A stretch of 64,000 nucleotides of DNA from Sinomonas atrocyanea (GCF_030812675.1 NZ_JAUSTE010000010.1:109634-173633), one strand, 5' to 3'. Positions 26,384 through 35,727 are shown, numbered from the stretch's first letter. Notes: generated from the letters alone by a model not told the origin. Numbers and translations are program-made.

Positions 26384-26424
26384 ACTGTGCCTGGTCCTCG
26401 GAGCGGCAGACCGTCAGGCCGGCC

Positions 26425-27402
26425 CTAGCTGAAGGCGACCTGCCCGCCCTCCTGGCCGGCGGCGTCGTCCTCTTCCAACCCCTCCAGCGCGTCGAGGACG
26501 TGGCCGGGCAGGACGGCGAGCAGTGCAGGATCGGGGTCCGCGGCGAAGGGATCGCCCACGCGCACCCGCGGATCCGTGAGGACGACGTGCGGGCCCTCCG
26601 CGGGCGGCCCCCACTGCTCCGGGGCCGCCGGCCCGAACATCACCACCGAGGGGGTGCCGTAGGCCGTGGCCAGATGGGCCGCCGAGGTGTCCGCGGTGAT
26701 CACGGCCCGCGCCGCGGCGATCGCGGCGGCGAACGCATCGAGCTCCCAGCGCCCGGCCACGCAGGCTGAGGCATGCAGCCCTGCGGCCTTGACCACCGCC
26801 GAGGCGCGGAAGACGTCGTCCGGCCCACCGGTGACCACCACCTGGTGGCCCCGCAGGGAGAGCACGGTCGCGACGTCCGCGAACCGCTCGATGGGCCAGC
26901 GCCTGCTGCCGTACGCGGCGCCCACGTGGATGATCGTGGCCCGCTCCACCGGTGCCGGCGTCTCGGGCGGGCACAACCGGAAGTCGGAGGAGTCGGCCAC
27001 GATGCCGTTCCACGTCAGCAGGCGCACCCAGCGGTCCCGCTCGTGGAGGAAGTCGTCCCATTCGGGGCCGGCCCATCCGGGCGCCGCGTGGCCGATCCGG
27101 TAGGTGGGCTTCAGCGCATCGAGCCGACCCCTGCTCTCGGGCCCGTTCCCGTGCAGGTTGACGGCCACGTCCACCGGGCGGCGCCACGCGAGCGGGTGGT
27201 CGAGGCCCGGCGTCGGCAGCAGCGCGTTGATCCCGCCGATGAGGGGGACGATCGGCGCGAGCCAGCGCGGGGCAGCGAGCACGAGCTCGTGGTCGGGGAA
27301 GGCCCGGCGGAGGCCCCGGAGCGCCGGGACGGCGACGAGGAGGTCGCCCAGCTTGAGCGCCCGCAGGGCGAGGACGGTCGGCTTCATTGCGCGCTGTGCC
27401 AC
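26425..27402 (-). CDS. GT9 glycosyltransferase (ADP-heptosyltransferase-like)
   Basis: This 325-residue GT-B protein matches the LPS heptosyltransferase family (GT9): the N-terminal strand ALRALKLGDLLVAVPALRGL with the conserved GD, a middle TIIHVGAAYGSRRWP, and the C-terminal donor-site pattern ITADTSAAHLATAYGTPSVV followed by FGP. GT9 enzymes transfer L,D- or D,D-heptose from ADP-heptose. It is divergent from gmhB by 120 nt. The ATG used follows GGGAGCAG; a second ATG five codons later is possible. The acceptor in a Gram-positive cell is unknown. Confidence 0.85.
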   Translation of the reverse strand: MAQRAMKPTVLALRALKLGDLLVAVPALRGLRRAFPDHELVLAAPRWLAPIVPLIGGINALLPTPGLDHPLAWRRPVDVAVNLHGNGPESRGRLDALKPTYRIGHAAPGWAGPEWDDFLHERDRWVRLLTWNGIVADSSDFRLCPPETPAPVERATIIHVGAAYGSRRWPIERFADVATVLSLRGHQVVVTGGPDDVFRASAVVKAAGLHASACVAGRWELDAFAAAIAAARAVITADTSAAHLATAYGTPSVVMFGPAAPEQWGPPAEGPHVVLTDPRVRVGDPFAADPDPALLAVLPGHVLDALEGLEEDDAAGQEGGQVAFS

Positions 27403-27523
27403 GGCTGCTCCCTGAGTGTGGGATGGCGTACGCCCGCGGCTTGAGCGATTTTGGGAGAAGGAGGAGGAGAAGAAGTCGTGTTAGTTCCGTTTAGTGTACT
27501 GCTGCAGGGGCACTGCTTCTCCT

Positions 27524-28129
27524 ATGAGGAAGACCGATGGCGAGAGGGAGCGGCGGCCGGTACCGTCCGCAATCCTCTTCGACCGCGACGGGACGCTCGT
27601 CGCGGACGTCCCCTACAACACGGACCCCGACCTCGTGGTCCCGATGCCCGGCGCGCTCCAGACGCTCCGCCGCCTCCGCGCACTCGGCATCGCCTGCGGC
27701 GTCGTGACCAACCAGGCCGGGGTGGGCCTCGGCCTCATCGCCGAGCACGAGCTCCGGGCCGTCAACGCCCGCATCGAGGAGATCCTCGGCCCGTTCGACA
27801 CCTGGCAGGTCTGCCCGCACGCCCCCGAGGACCGGTGCGAATGCCGCAAGCCCAAGCCCGGCCTCGTGCTCGCGGCCTGCCGGGACCTCGGGATCCGGCC
27901 GGAGGACGCCGTGGTCATCGGCGACATCGGCAAGGACATGGAGGCGGCCCGCCGCGCCGGCTCGCGCGGGATCATGGTCCCCACGCCCATCACCCTCCGC
28001 CCCGAAATCCTCGACGCGCCCACGGTCGCCGGGGACCTCTCGTCCGCCGTCATGCTCGCCCTGGGAGCCGAGCTGGCGCACAGCACCCGGCTCGACCCGG
28101 GCGCCCCGCCCCTCGGGAGCGCGGCGTGA
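27524..28129 (+). CDS. gmhB: D-glycero-D-manno-heptose-1,7-bisphosphate phosphatase-like HAD-IIIA enzyme
   Basis: The 201-residue protein has HAD motif I at Asp20/Asp22 (FDRDGTLVAD), motif II in GVVTNQAG and motif III/IV in KPKPG and VVIGDIGKDMEAA. The GmhB zinc-binding loop CPHAPEDRCECRKPKPG is also present. GmhB removes the 1- or 7-phosphate of heptose bisphosphate between the two HldE steps. Start is uncertain: the ATG at 27524 has only a distant GCAGGGG; an in-frame GTG at 27494 could be leaderless behind TTAGTT. It overlaps the next GT9 gene by 4 nt. Confidence 0.88.
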   Translation: MRKTDGERERRPVPSAILFDRDGTLVADVPYNTDPDLVVPMPGALQTLRRLRALGIACGVVTNQAGVGLGLIAEHELRAVNARIEEILGPFDTWQVCPHAPEDRCECRKPKPGLVLAACRDLGIRPEDAVVIGDIGKDMEAARRAGSRGIMVPTPITLRPEILDAPTVAGDLSSAVMLALGAELAHSTRLDPGAPPLGSAA

Positions 28130-29151
28130 GGCGCGTCCTCGCCGTCCGGCTCGACAGCCTCGGGGACGTGGTCATGGCCGGCCCCGCCATCCGGGCGATC
28201 GCGGCCCATGCGGAGCCCTACCTGCTCACCGGGCCCCGCGGGACCGGCGCGGCCCGCCTGCTGCCTCAGGTGCGCCACACCCGCGAATGGGACTGCCCCT
28301 GGATCGGCAACCCGGCGCCGGAGGCGACCCCGCGGAACCTCCGCCGGCTCGAGCGGCTTGTCGCGGACATCGCCCCCGACGAGGCCGTCATCTTCACCTC
28401 CTTCCACCAGTCGCCCCTGCCCCTCGCCCTCGAGCTGCGGCTCTGCGGGGTCCCGCGGATCACAGCGCTCTCGGAGGACTACCCGGGCTCGCTGCTCGAC
28501 GTGCGGGTGACCTCGCGCGAACTCCCCTGGGAGGCCCATGAGGTGGACAGGGCACTCGGCATCGCCGCCGCGGCGGGCTTCCCGCTACCGGCCGACGACG
28601 ACGGCCTGCCCGCCCTCGTGCCCCAGCACCGCAGCGGGCTCCGTCCCGACGGCCCCTACGTCGTGGTGCACCCAGGGGCCGACGCGCCCGCACGGTCCTG
28701 GCCCGCCGAGAACGCCGCGGAGCTGGTCGAGCAGCTCGCCGCCACGGGCCTGCGGGTGCTGGTCACGGGCGGACCGGACGAGCGCGCGCTGACCGCCCGC
28801 GTGGCGGGCTCCCACGGGATCGACCTCGGGGGACGCACGGGCCTGCCCGGCCTCGTGGACGTGCTCGAAGGCGCCAGCGTCGTCGTCGCCGGCAACACCG
28901 GCCCCGCGCACCTCGCGGCCGCCGTCCGCACGCCCGTGGTGAGCCTCTTCGCCCCCGTGGTGCCCGCCGAGGTCTGGCGGCCGAGGGGGGCGCCCACCGT
29001 CCTGCTCGGCGACCAGGGGGCGGCCTGCGCCGGCACCCGTGCGCGGATCTGCCCGCTCCCGGGCCATCCGTGCCTGGCCGGCGTGCTGGCCGAGCAGGTC
29101 GTCGAGGCCGTGCAGGACCTGCTCGCGGCCCAGACCGGGGCGGTGGCCTGA
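28126..29151 (+). CDS. GT9 glycosyltransferase (ADP-heptosyltransferase-like)
   Basis: The 341-residue GT-B protein begins VRRVLAVRLDSLGDVVMAGP, the GT9 N-terminal strand with GD. It has VVVHPGADAPARSWPAENAA in the centre and VVAGNTGPAHLAAAVRTPVV plus SLFAP in the donor domain. The middle domain CRVP-like region differs from the other two GT9 proteins, so it probably uses another acceptor. The GTG start overlaps the gmhB stop codon (GTGA); the stop overlaps the ATG of the next glycosyltransferase (TGATG). It forms part of one polycistronic unit from gmhB to the SDR. Confidence 0.87.
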   Translation: MRRVLAVRLDSLGDVVMAGPAIRAIAAHAEPYLLTGPRGTGAARLLPQVRHTREWDCPWIGNPAPEATPRNLRRLERLVADIAPDEAVIFTSFHQSPLPLALELRLCGVPRITALSEDYPGSLLDVRVTSRELPWEAHEVDRALGIAAAAGFPLPADDDGLPALVPQHRSGLRPDGPYVVVHPGADAPARSWPAENAAELVEQLAATGLRVLVTGGPDERALTARVAGSHGIDLGGRTGLPGLVDVLEGASVVVAGNTGPAHLAAAVRTPVVSLFAPVVPAEVWRPRGAPTVLLGDQGAACAGTRARICPLPGHPCLAGVLAEQVVEAVQDLLAAQTGAVA

Positions 29152-30155
29152 TGCGCATCCTGGTGTGGCACGTCCACGGCGGCTGGATGGACGGATTCGT
29201 CCGCGGCGCGCACGAATACGTGGTCCCCGTCGACGCCGAGCGCGGGCCCTGGGGGCTGGGCCTCGCGGGCAGGCCCTGGCCGCGCGCTGTGGAGGCCACG
29301 GCCGAGGAGCTCGCGGTCCGCGGGGGCGAGATCGACGCCGTCGTGCTCCAGCGCACCGAGGAGATCGGGCTGGTCCAGTCCCTGACGGGCCTGCGGCCCG
29401 GGATCGACATCCCCGCGGTATTCGTCGAGCACAACACCCCCAAAGGCTCCGTCCCGGAGAGCCGGCACCCGCTCGCCGACCAGACCGACATTCCGATCGT
29501 GCACGTCACCCACTTCAACGCGCTCATGTGGGACTGCGGCCACGCGCCCGTGCTCGTGGTCGAGCACGGGGTCAACGACCCCGGCCTGCGCTACACCGGC
29601 GAGCTCGAGAGGCTCGGGGTCGCAGTGAACGAGCCCGTCCGGCGCCGCCGGGTGGCCGGCACGGACCTGCTGCCCGTCTTCTCCGAGGCAGCACCCGTCG
29701 ACGTCTTCGGCATGGGCGGCGGCGGCCTCGAGGACGCCACAGGCCTGGGGCCCGACCGCCTGAGCTGGGCCGGTGACCTGCCCTCCGGGACGCTGCACGC
29801 CGAGCTCGGCCGCCGCCGCGCCTACCTCCATCCCTTCCGCTGGACCTCCCTGGGACTTGCCCTCATCGAGGCGATGTTCCTCGGACTGCCGGTGCTCGTG
29901 GTGGGCTCCACGGAAGCCTGGCGCGCCGTGCCCCCGGGCGCCGGCTGCGTCAGTTCCGACCCGAAGGAACTCCTCGCTGCCGCACGCCGGCTGCTCGCCC
30001 ACCCGGACGAGGCCGTCGAGGCTGGGCTGAACGCCCGCGAGGCCGCCCTGGCCCGCTACGGACTGGACCGGTTCCACGCTGCGTGGGACCAGGTGCTCGC
30101 GGAGGCCGCGGACGGTAGGCGCGGTGCGAGCACGCTGAAAGGAGCACAACGATGA
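29151..30155 (+). CDS. Glycosyltransferase (GT-B fold, GT1/GT4-like)
   Basis: The 334-residue protein starts MRILVWHVHGGWMDGFVRGA and carries a GT-B donor-binding C-terminus: YLHPFRWTSLGLALIEAMFL, GLPVLVVGSTEAW and an ALARYGLDRFHAAW helix. The E-(x7)-E pattern of GT4 enzymes is only partly kept. The conserved HNTP and HVTHFNALMWDCG stretches in the N-terminal domain suggest acceptor binding. It overlaps both neighbours (TGATG before, ATGA after), so it is produced with the heptose genes. Donor and acceptor are unknown. Confidence 0.78.
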   Translation: MRILVWHVHGGWMDGFVRGAHEYVVPVDAERGPWGLGLAGRPWPRAVEATAEELAVRGGEIDAVVLQRTEEIGLVQSLTGLRPGIDIPAVFVEHNTPKGSVPESRHPLADQTDIPIVHVTHFNALMWDCGHAPVLVVEHGVNDPGLRYTGELERLGVAVNEPVRRRRVAGTDLLPVFSEAAPVDVFGMGGGGLEDATGLGPDRLSWAGDLPSGTLHAELGRRRAYLHPFRWTSLGLALIEAMFLGLPVLVVGSTEAWRAVPPGAGCVSSDPKELLAAARRLLAHPDEAVEAGLNAREAALARYGLDRFHAAWDQVLAEAADGRRGASTLKGAQR

Positions 30156-31438
30156 AGATCGCCATGGTCTCTGAGCACGCGAGTCCGCTCGCGGCCATCG
30201 GGGGCGAGGACGCGGGAGGGCAGAACGTGCACGTCGCTGAGCTCTCCGCGGCGCTCGTCCGCCGCGGGCACGCCGTCACCGTGTTCACGCGGCGCGACAG
30301 CAACAGGCTCCACTGGGAGCAGATGCTGCCCACCGGCGTCGCCCTCGTCAACGTCGACGCCGGGCCCGCACGCGCCGTTCCCAAGGACAGGCTGCTGCCC
30401 TACATCCCCGAACTTGCGGACCGGATCAGCGAGTACTGGGCGCAGGACACCCCCGACGTGGTCCACGGGCACTTCTGGATGTCCGGCGTCGCGTGCATCG
30501 AGGCGGCGGACAAGGTGCAGCGCCTCGGCCTCACCCCGCCCGTCGTGGCAGAGACCTTCCACGCGCTGGGCGTGGTCAAGCGCCGCCACCAGGGGGTCGA
30601 GGACACGAGCCCGCCCGAGCGCGAGACCCTCGAACCGTGGGTCGCGCGGTCGGTGGACCGCGTCATCGCCACGTGCCCCGACGAGGCCTTCGAGCTGCGC
30701 TCCATGGGCGTGAGCCGGCGGCACATCTCGATCGCGCCCTGTGGCGTGGACACCGGCCTCTTCACCCCGGACGGACCGGCACGGACCCGGGGACAGCGGT
30801 TCCGGATCGCCACGATCGGCCGCCTCGTGCCCCGCAAGGGCGTGGACACGGTGATCCGTGCGCTCGCCCTCCTCGCCGAGTCCGGGCGCCGGGACATCGA
30901 GCTCCTCGTGGTCGGCGGCTCCGTGGCCAAGGAGCGCGTCGCCGAGGACCCGGAGGCGCGGCGCCTGCGCGACCTCGCCGAATCCCTCGGGATCGGCAGC
31001 CAGATCATCTTCACCGGCCAGGTCGCCCGCGACGCCATGCCCGAGCTCATGCGCAGCCTCGACGCCGTGGTCTGCTGCCCCTGGTACGAGCCCTTCGGCA
31101 TCGTCCCGCTCGAGGCCATGGCCTGCGGAGTCCCCACGATCGTGGCGGCCGTGGGCGGGCTCGCCGAGACCACGGTCGACGGCGTCACGGGCCTCCACGT
31201 CCCGCCCAGGGACCCCGTGGCGCTCGCCGACGCCGTGTCCGCGCTCGCCGACGATCCGCAGCGCCGGGCGGCCCTCGGCGCCGCGGGGATCGAGCGCGCA
31301 CGGAGCCGCTACACGTGGGACAAGGTGGCCTCGGACACCGAGCGCATCTACCGGGTGATGCGCGAGCACTGGCAGCAGCCGGAGCCGGATGTCCTGCGGT
31401 CCCGGCGCAGGCTGCGCCGCGTCGAGGAGGGGGCCTGA
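30152..31438 (+). CDS. GT4-family glycosyltransferase
   Basis: The 428-residue GT-B enzyme has the GT4 N-terminal glycine-rich loop IGGEDAGGQNVHVAELS as in sucrose synthase/MshA-like proteins, CGVDTGLFTP at the domain hinge, IGRLVPRKGVDTVIRAL, and the donor-site EX7E motif in CCPWYEPFGIVPLEAMACG. GT4 enzymes use NDP-sugars with retention of configuration. It is encoded inside the heptose operon, 4-nt overlap upstream and 2 nt before gmhA, so it probably builds the same glycan. The ATG follows AAAGGAG. Confidence 0.87.
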   Translation: MKIAMVSEHASPLAAIGGEDAGGQNVHVAELSAALVRRGHAVTVFTRRDSNRLHWEQMLPTGVALVNVDAGPARAVPKDRLLPYIPELADRISEYWAQDTPDVVHGHFWMSGVACIEAADKVQRLGLTPPVVAETFHALGVVKRRHQGVEDTSPPERETLEPWVARSVDRVIATCPDEAFELRSMGVSRRHISIAPCGVDTGLFTPDGPARTRGQRFRIATIGRLVPRKGVDTVIRALALLAESGRRDIELLVVGGSVAKERVAEDPEARRLRDLAESLGIGSQIIFTGQVARDAMPELMRSLDAVVCCPWYEPFGIVPLEAMACGVPTIVAAVGGLAETTVDGVTGLHVPPRDPVALADAVSALADDPQRRAALGAAGIERARSRYTWDKVASDTERIYRVMREHWQQPEPDVLRSRRRLRRVEEGA

Positions 31439-31440
31439 GG

Positions 31441-32202
31441 ATGTGTGCTGCTCACCGAGGACTGGACGCCGCGCGGACCGCGCCCCGCTCCTGGGCGGCC
31501 CTGGGGCCCGTACCCGGCGCAGGGAGCGCCGCCTTCCGCTCCGCCGCCCAGCGCGGCCGGGGCGCCAGCGACCCCACCGCTGCGCTCGCACGCAGTGTGG
31601 CCGCCCACATCGCGGAGTCCATAGTGGCCCTCGAGGTGCTCGAGCGCCACTCCCTCGTGCTGGCCCGGTGGGGGCATGAGCTGGCCCAGCGGCTCTCCCA
31701 CGGCGGCAGGCTCCTCGTGGCCGGCAACGGCGGCTCCGCGGCCGAGGCGCAACACCTCACGGCCGAGCTCGTGGGGAGGTACGACGGCGAGCGGGCACCG
31801 TTCTCGGCGATCGCCCTCCACGGGGACACCTCGGCGATGACGGCGATCGGGAACGACTACGGCTACGACGAGGTCTTCGCCCGGCAGGTCAGGGCGCATG
31901 CCAGGCAGGGCGACGTCGTCGTGCTCCTCTCCACCTCCGGGAAGAGCCCCAACCTCCTCAGCGCAGCCGCGGCGGCGCGGGAGGTCGGGGCGGTCAGCTG
32001 GGCCATGACCGGCCCGGGACCCAATCCGCTCTCCTCAGCGGTGGACGAGGCTGTGCTCCTCGATGGAAGGAACTGCCACGTCCAGGAGTCGCAGCTCGTG
32101 GCGATCCACGCCCTCTGCGCGTGCTTCGACGCGTGCATCGCAGATACCCCGGCGCCGCGGCCCCGGGCCGGCCGGAGCATCCCAGGAAGGGACCCCAGAT
32201 GA
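31441..32202 (+). CDS. gmhA: Sedoheptulose-7-phosphate isomerase-like SIS-domain protein
   Basis: The 253-residue protein has a GmhA-type SIS domain from about residue 60: LLVAGNGGSAAEAQHLTAEL, the catalytic and sugar-binding segment GDTSAMTAIGNDYGYDEVFA, VVVLLSTSGKSPNLLSA, and the histidine in CHVQESQLVAIHAL. GmhA converts sedoheptulose 7-phosphate to D-glycero-D-manno-heptose 7-phosphate, the first heptose-pathway step. A 50-residue Ala/Arg-rich extension precedes the domain, so a later start is possible, but the ATG at 31441 has a strong GAGGAGGGGG site. It overlaps hldE by 4 nt. Confidence 0.9.
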   Translation: MCAAHRGLDAARTAPRSWAALGPVPGAGSAAFRSAAQRGRGASDPTAALARSVAAHIAESIVALEVLERHSLVLARWGHELAQRLSHGGRLLVAGNGGSAAEAQHLTAELVGRYDGERAPFSAIALHGDTSAMTAIGNDYGYDEVFARQVRAHARQGDVVVLLSTSGKSPNLLSAAAAAREVGAVSWAMTGPGPNPLSSAVDEAVLLDGRNCHVQESQLVAIHALCACFDACIADTPAPRPRAGRSIPGRDPR

Positions 32203-33605
32203 GACTTGCCGTGGTGGGAGACACCCTCATGGACATCGACCTGCACGGCCACGCGAGCCGTCTCTGCCCGGACGCCCCCGCTCCCGTCGTCGAAGTGGGC
32301 CGCCGGCTCGAGCGCGCGGGGGGTGCCGGCCTCGTGGCGACGATGCTCGCGGAGGACGGGCACGACGTCGACCTCGTCACCGCCCTCTCCAACGACCAGG
32401 CGGCGGCGCGCCTCCGCGCCCTGCTCAGCGGGGTGCGCGTGACCGCCGGGGCGCTCGGCGGCCCGACGCCGGTCAAGATGCGGGTCATCGCGGACGGCCA
32501 GAGGGTCGCACGGATCGACGAGGGCTGCGGCCAGAAGCCGTTCCCCCTGGTCGACGAGGTGATGCTCGAGCGGATCGCCGGTGCGGACGCGATCGTGGTC
32601 GCCGACTACGGCAGGCGGCTCGCGGAAGCCCCCACCCTCCGCGCGGCGATCGAATCCGCGGCCCGGCACGTCCCCGTGGTCTGGGACCCCCACCCGCAAG
32701 GTGCCCGGCCGGTCTCCAAGGCCGCCGCCGTGACGCCGAACCTGCCCGAACTGCTGGCCTTCTCCGGGCGGGCGGTCAATGGACTCGGCGCCGTGGCGAC
32801 CGCCGCGGGGCGGCTGCGGCAGCGCTGGAACGCGGAGGCCGTCGTGGTCACCCTGGCCGAGCGGGGCGCCCTCGTGTGCGGGCCCGACGCCGACACCCAC
32901 ATCGCGGCCCCGGCTGCGGGGCTGCGGATCGAGGACTCGTGCGGCGCGGGGGACCGCTTCGCCGCCTCGCTCGCGGTCGCGCTCGCCTCTGGGCACGGAC
33001 TGGAGCGCGCGGTCGAGGCGGCCATCTCCGGGGCGGTGGAGTTCCTCGGCGGGGGCGGGGTCTCCTCGCTCGAGGGCGGCCAGATGCCCCTGCCCCCCGC
33101 GGCCTCTGGCGACGTCTCGGAGGCGCTGGCCGTGGGGGAGGAGCAGGAGGAGAGCGCGGCCTTCGCCCTTGCCCGGCGCGTCCAGTCCACCGGCGGGCGC
33201 GTGGTCGCAGCGGGCGGCTGCTTCGACCTCCTGCACGCCGGCCACCTCCGGCTCCTCGAGGCGGCCCGCGACCTGGGCGACTGCCTCATCGTGTGCCTCA
33301 ACTCGGACGAGTCGATCCGGCGTCTCAAGGGCGACTGCCGCCCGCTCATGTCCCAGGCCGATCGGGTGGACCTGCTCCTCGGGCTCAGCTGCGTGGACGC
33401 CGTGGAGGTCTTCTCCGAGGACACACCGGAGCAGCTGCTCAAGGCGCTCCGCCCGGACGTCTGGGTCAAGGGCGCCGACTACGACGCGGACCGGCTGCCC
33501 GAGACCGCACTCCTGCGGGAGTGGGGCGGCGACGTCGTCACCGTCCCGCTCGAGCCGGGACGGTCGACGACGGGCCTCGCCTCCGCGATCGCGGGGCTCG
33601 GCTGA
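32199..33605 (+). CDS. hldE: Bifunctional heptose-7-phosphate kinase / heptose-1-phosphate adenylyltransferase, copy 1
   Basis: The 468-residue protein fuses a PfkB-type kinase domain (1-310; ATP and catalytic motif DSCGAGDRFAASLAVAL) to a cytidylyltransferase-like domain (from about 325) with GGCFDLLHAGHLRLLEAA, LIVCLNSDESIRRLKGDCRP (Lys377) and WVKGADYD, ending in PGRSTTGLASAIAGLG. All adenylyltransferase motifs are typical. The kinase domain is less typical: the usual PGGAAN-A-N sugar-binding run reads RAGGAGLVATMLAEDG. ATG overlaps the gmhA stop (ATGA). Compare with copy 2 at 37481. Confidence 0.9.
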   Translation: MRLAVVGDTLMDIDLHGHASRLCPDAPAPVVEVGRRLERAGGAGLVATMLAEDGHDVDLVTALSNDQAAARLRALLSGVRVTAGALGGPTPVKMRVIADGQRVARIDEGCGQKPFPLVDEVMLERIAGADAIVVADYGRRLAEAPTLRAAIESAARHVPVVWDPHPQGARPVSKAAAVTPNLPELLAFSGRAVNGLGAVATAAGRLRQRWNAEAVVVTLAERGALVCGPDADTHIAAPAAGLRIEDSCGAGDRFAASLAVALASGHGLERAVEAAISGAVEFLGGGGVSSLEGGQMPLPPAASGDVSEALAVGEEQEESAAFALARRVQSTGGRVVAAGGCFDLLHAGHLRLLEAARDLGDCLIVCLNSDESIRRLKGDCRPLMSQADRVDLLLGLSCVDAVEVFSEDTPEQLLKALRPDVWVKGADYDADRLPETALLREWGGDVVTVPLEPGRSTTGLASAIAGLG

Positions 33606-33657
33606 CGCCGGGCGACGACAGACCACTGACCATCACCACTGAACCGGAAGGACTCCC

Positions 33658-34398
33658 ATGACCACCACGAGTACACGCATCAGCCACGAGGCCGACCAGG
33701 CCAGCCAGGGGCCACTCCGCGGCGCCCGGATCCTCGTGACCGGGGGCGCCTCGGGCCTCGGCGCGGCGATCGTCGACGCCGCGGCGGGGCAGGGGGCGCG
33801 GCCGATCGTCGTCGACCGGCAGCCTGCACCCGAGGGCGTGGCCGGGGTGGTCGCGGACCTCTCGGTGCGCGAGGAGGCGGAGGCCGCCGTCGCCCGCGCC
33901 GTCGAGGAGGCCGGCGGGCTCGATGCGGTGGTGTGCGCCGCAGGCATCGACCGCTGCGGCGAACTCGCGGAGGTGCCCGCCGACGAATGGGAGCGCGTGC
34001 TGCGCGTGAACCTCCTCGGGACGGCCGCCGTGGTGCGCGCCGCCGTCCCGCATCTGCTCGAGTCGCACGGCCGGGTGGTGACGGTGGCATCGACCCTCGG
34101 CCTCCGCGGCGCTGCGGGGGCCACGGCCTACTGCGCCTCCAAGTTCGGGGTGATCGGCTTCAGCAGGGCCCTTGCCGCTGAGCTGAAGGGGAAGGTGGGC
34201 GTGACCACGCTCATCCCCGGCGGCATGGACACGGCCTTCTTCGATGACCGGCCCGAGGAGTACAAGCCGCACGACCGCAGCACCCTCAACCGGCCCTCGG
34301 ATGTGGCCCGCTCGGTGCTCTTCGCCCTCTCGCAGCCGCGCGGCTGCGAGGTCCGCGAGCTGCTCGTGGCCGGTTCCATGGAGGATTCCTGGCCGTAG
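33658..34398 (+). CDS. SDR family NAD(P)-dependent oxidoreductase in the heptose locus
   Basis: This 246-residue classical SDR has ILVTGGASGLGAAIVDAAAG as cofactor loop, VVCAAGIDRCGELAEV, the catalytic Ser in VASTLGLRG and the active site AYCASKFGVIGFSRALA. An Asp near VVDRQ after strand 2 suggests NAD(H). It is too short and of the wrong subfamily to be the extended-SDR epimerase HldD. It may oxidise, reduce or modify a nucleotide-heptose or the precursor, but that is only context. It starts 52 nt after hldE with AAGGAC upstream. Confidence 0.85.
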   Translation: MTTTSTRISHEADQASQGPLRGARILVTGGASGLGAAIVDAAAGQGARPIVVDRQPAPEGVAGVVADLSVREEAEAAVARAVEEAGGLDAVVCAAGIDRCGELAEVPADEWERVLRVNLLGTAAVVRAAVPHLLESHGRVVTVASTLGLRGAAGATAYCASKFGVIGFSRALAAELKGKVGVTTLIPGGMDTAFFDDRPEEYKPHDRSTLNRPSDVARSVLFALSQPRGCEVRELLVAGSMEDSWP

Positions 34399-34614
34399 GC
34401 CGCCTGCCGGACGACGGCGCGTCTGGCTGGGTCCCGCCGGAGCCGCCGGAGTGGCTGCGGCTGGAATGGGAGCTCAATGATCTGGCGCGGCCGCAGGGAG
34501 TGGCTCCGGGTGCGCTGGGGCCGGTGCTCTCGGCGGCGTTGCGGGCTGACACGGGAATGCGGCACCTTGAGCGCCGACGGGGGTGACACCCGTGAGGGGC
34601 CGGGGGAGTGCTGC

Positions 34615-35727
34615 CTACTGCCCAGCGAGGAGGGCCCTCGCGTCGGCCAGGACGCCCTCGACCGGGACGTCGGAGACCCATGGCTCGGAGTGGTCGCAGG
34701 ACCTGCCGAAGGGGTCGGTGCCATCCGCCCCGCACACCGGGCACAGCTGGCGCCACGAGATCTGCACCCGGTGCATCCTCCGCTGGCGCGGTCCCGCATT
34801 GACCAGATTGGGGCCCCAGTACACGGACGCGGTCGGGGTCCCGAGCGCCTGCGCGAGGTGCCGCGGACCGCTGTCATTGGCGACCACGAGCTGCGCCGCG
34901 TCGAGGAGGCCCACGAGCCCGTGCAGGTCCGTCCGCCCGGCCGCCGACCCGATGAGGTGCGCGGCGCTGGGAGCCGCCCGCGCGGCGTCGTGCGCGATCC
35001 CTTCGGCGAGCCCGCGCTCGTCCGGATCGCCCACCACGAGGACCTGCCAGCCCTCCTCAGCGAGGGCCGCCGCCACGTGGGCGAACCGTGCCCCAGGCCA
35101 GCGGCGCCGCGGATCGCTCGCGCCCGGATGGACGACGACGAGGCCCCTTGCCTCCGTCTGCAGCCAGGGAGCGGCAGCGTCGGCGTCGGCAGGAACGGCA
35201 GCCAGCCGGGGCTCGAGATGCGCCGTCTCAGCCCCCGCGAGCGAGACGACCTCGAGCCAGCGGTCCACCTCGCGCTGGTAGTAGAGGTGCGCCAACTGGC
35301 GGTCGAGCGGGTCCGCGTCCGGGGTCGAGCAGCCGACCGTGTGGGCGGCGCCCAGGGCGAGGACGAAAGGGTTCGAGTTCTTGCCGCCGCCATGCAGCTG
35401 GGCAGCGAGCCCGAGCCCCTCGGCCCGCAGCGCAGCGACGATGTCAGCGGTGCGCGGGTCATCCCGCCACGTGTGCCCCGACGCGTCCGGCGCGTCGGGG
35501 AAGGTCGGGACGACGATGACGCGGTCCCACGGGCCAGGACGGCCCTCGAGCAGCGCCGCCAGCAGCGGGGTCGTGAGCAGCGTGAGGTGTGCGGGCTGGT
35601 AGGTCTCTGCCAGGGCCTCGAGGGCGGGGAGGACCGAGAGCAGGTCTCCGATCCCGCCGCCCCGGAGCACCGCGATCCGGTCCACGCCGTCGAAGGGCTG
35701 GTCCTCTCCGTGGGCGGCTCGCGCCAT
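34615..35727 (-). CDS. GT9 glycosyltransferase (ADP-heptosyltransferase-like), with Cys pair
   Basis: The 370-residue GT-B protein has the GT9 N-terminus RIAVLRGGGIGDLLSVLPAL, VVVHPGASDPRRRWPGARFA, and the donor-site pattern LVVANDSGPRHLAQALGTPT then SVYWGP. Unlike the other two it has a C-terminal region with LCPVCGADGTDPFGRSCDH, three cysteines that could bind a metal or form a disulfide; similar Cys-rich ends occur in several GT9 proteins. It is encoded opposite to the flanking heptose genes, between the SDR and the aldehyde-dehydrogenase-like gene. The ATG follows AAGGAGACA. Confidence 0.85.
   Translation of the reverse strand: MARAAHGEDQPFDGVDRIAVLRGGGIGDLLSVLPALEALAETYQPAHLTLLTTPLLAALLEGRPGPWDRVIVVPTFPDAPDASGHTWRDDPRTADIVAALRAEGLGLAAQLHGGGKNSNPFVLALGAAHTVGCSTPDADPLDRQLAHLYYQREVDRWLEVVSLAGAETAHLEPRLAAVPADADAAAPWLQTEARGLVVVHPGASDPRRRWPGARFAHVAAALAEEGWQVLVVGDPDERGLAEGIAHDAARAAPSAAHLIGSAAGRTDLHGLVGLLDAAQLVVANDSGPRHLAQALGTPTASVYWGPNLVNAGPRQRRMHRVQISWRQLCPVCGADGTDPFGRSCDHSEPWVSDVPVEGVLADARALLAGQ

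Noticed and set aside
33658..34398. The SDR in the heptose locus as HldD, the ADP-heptose epimerase.
   Set aside because: HldD is an extended SDR of about 310 residues. This is a 246-residue classical SDR with TGGASGLG and YCASK, so no epimerase is assigned.
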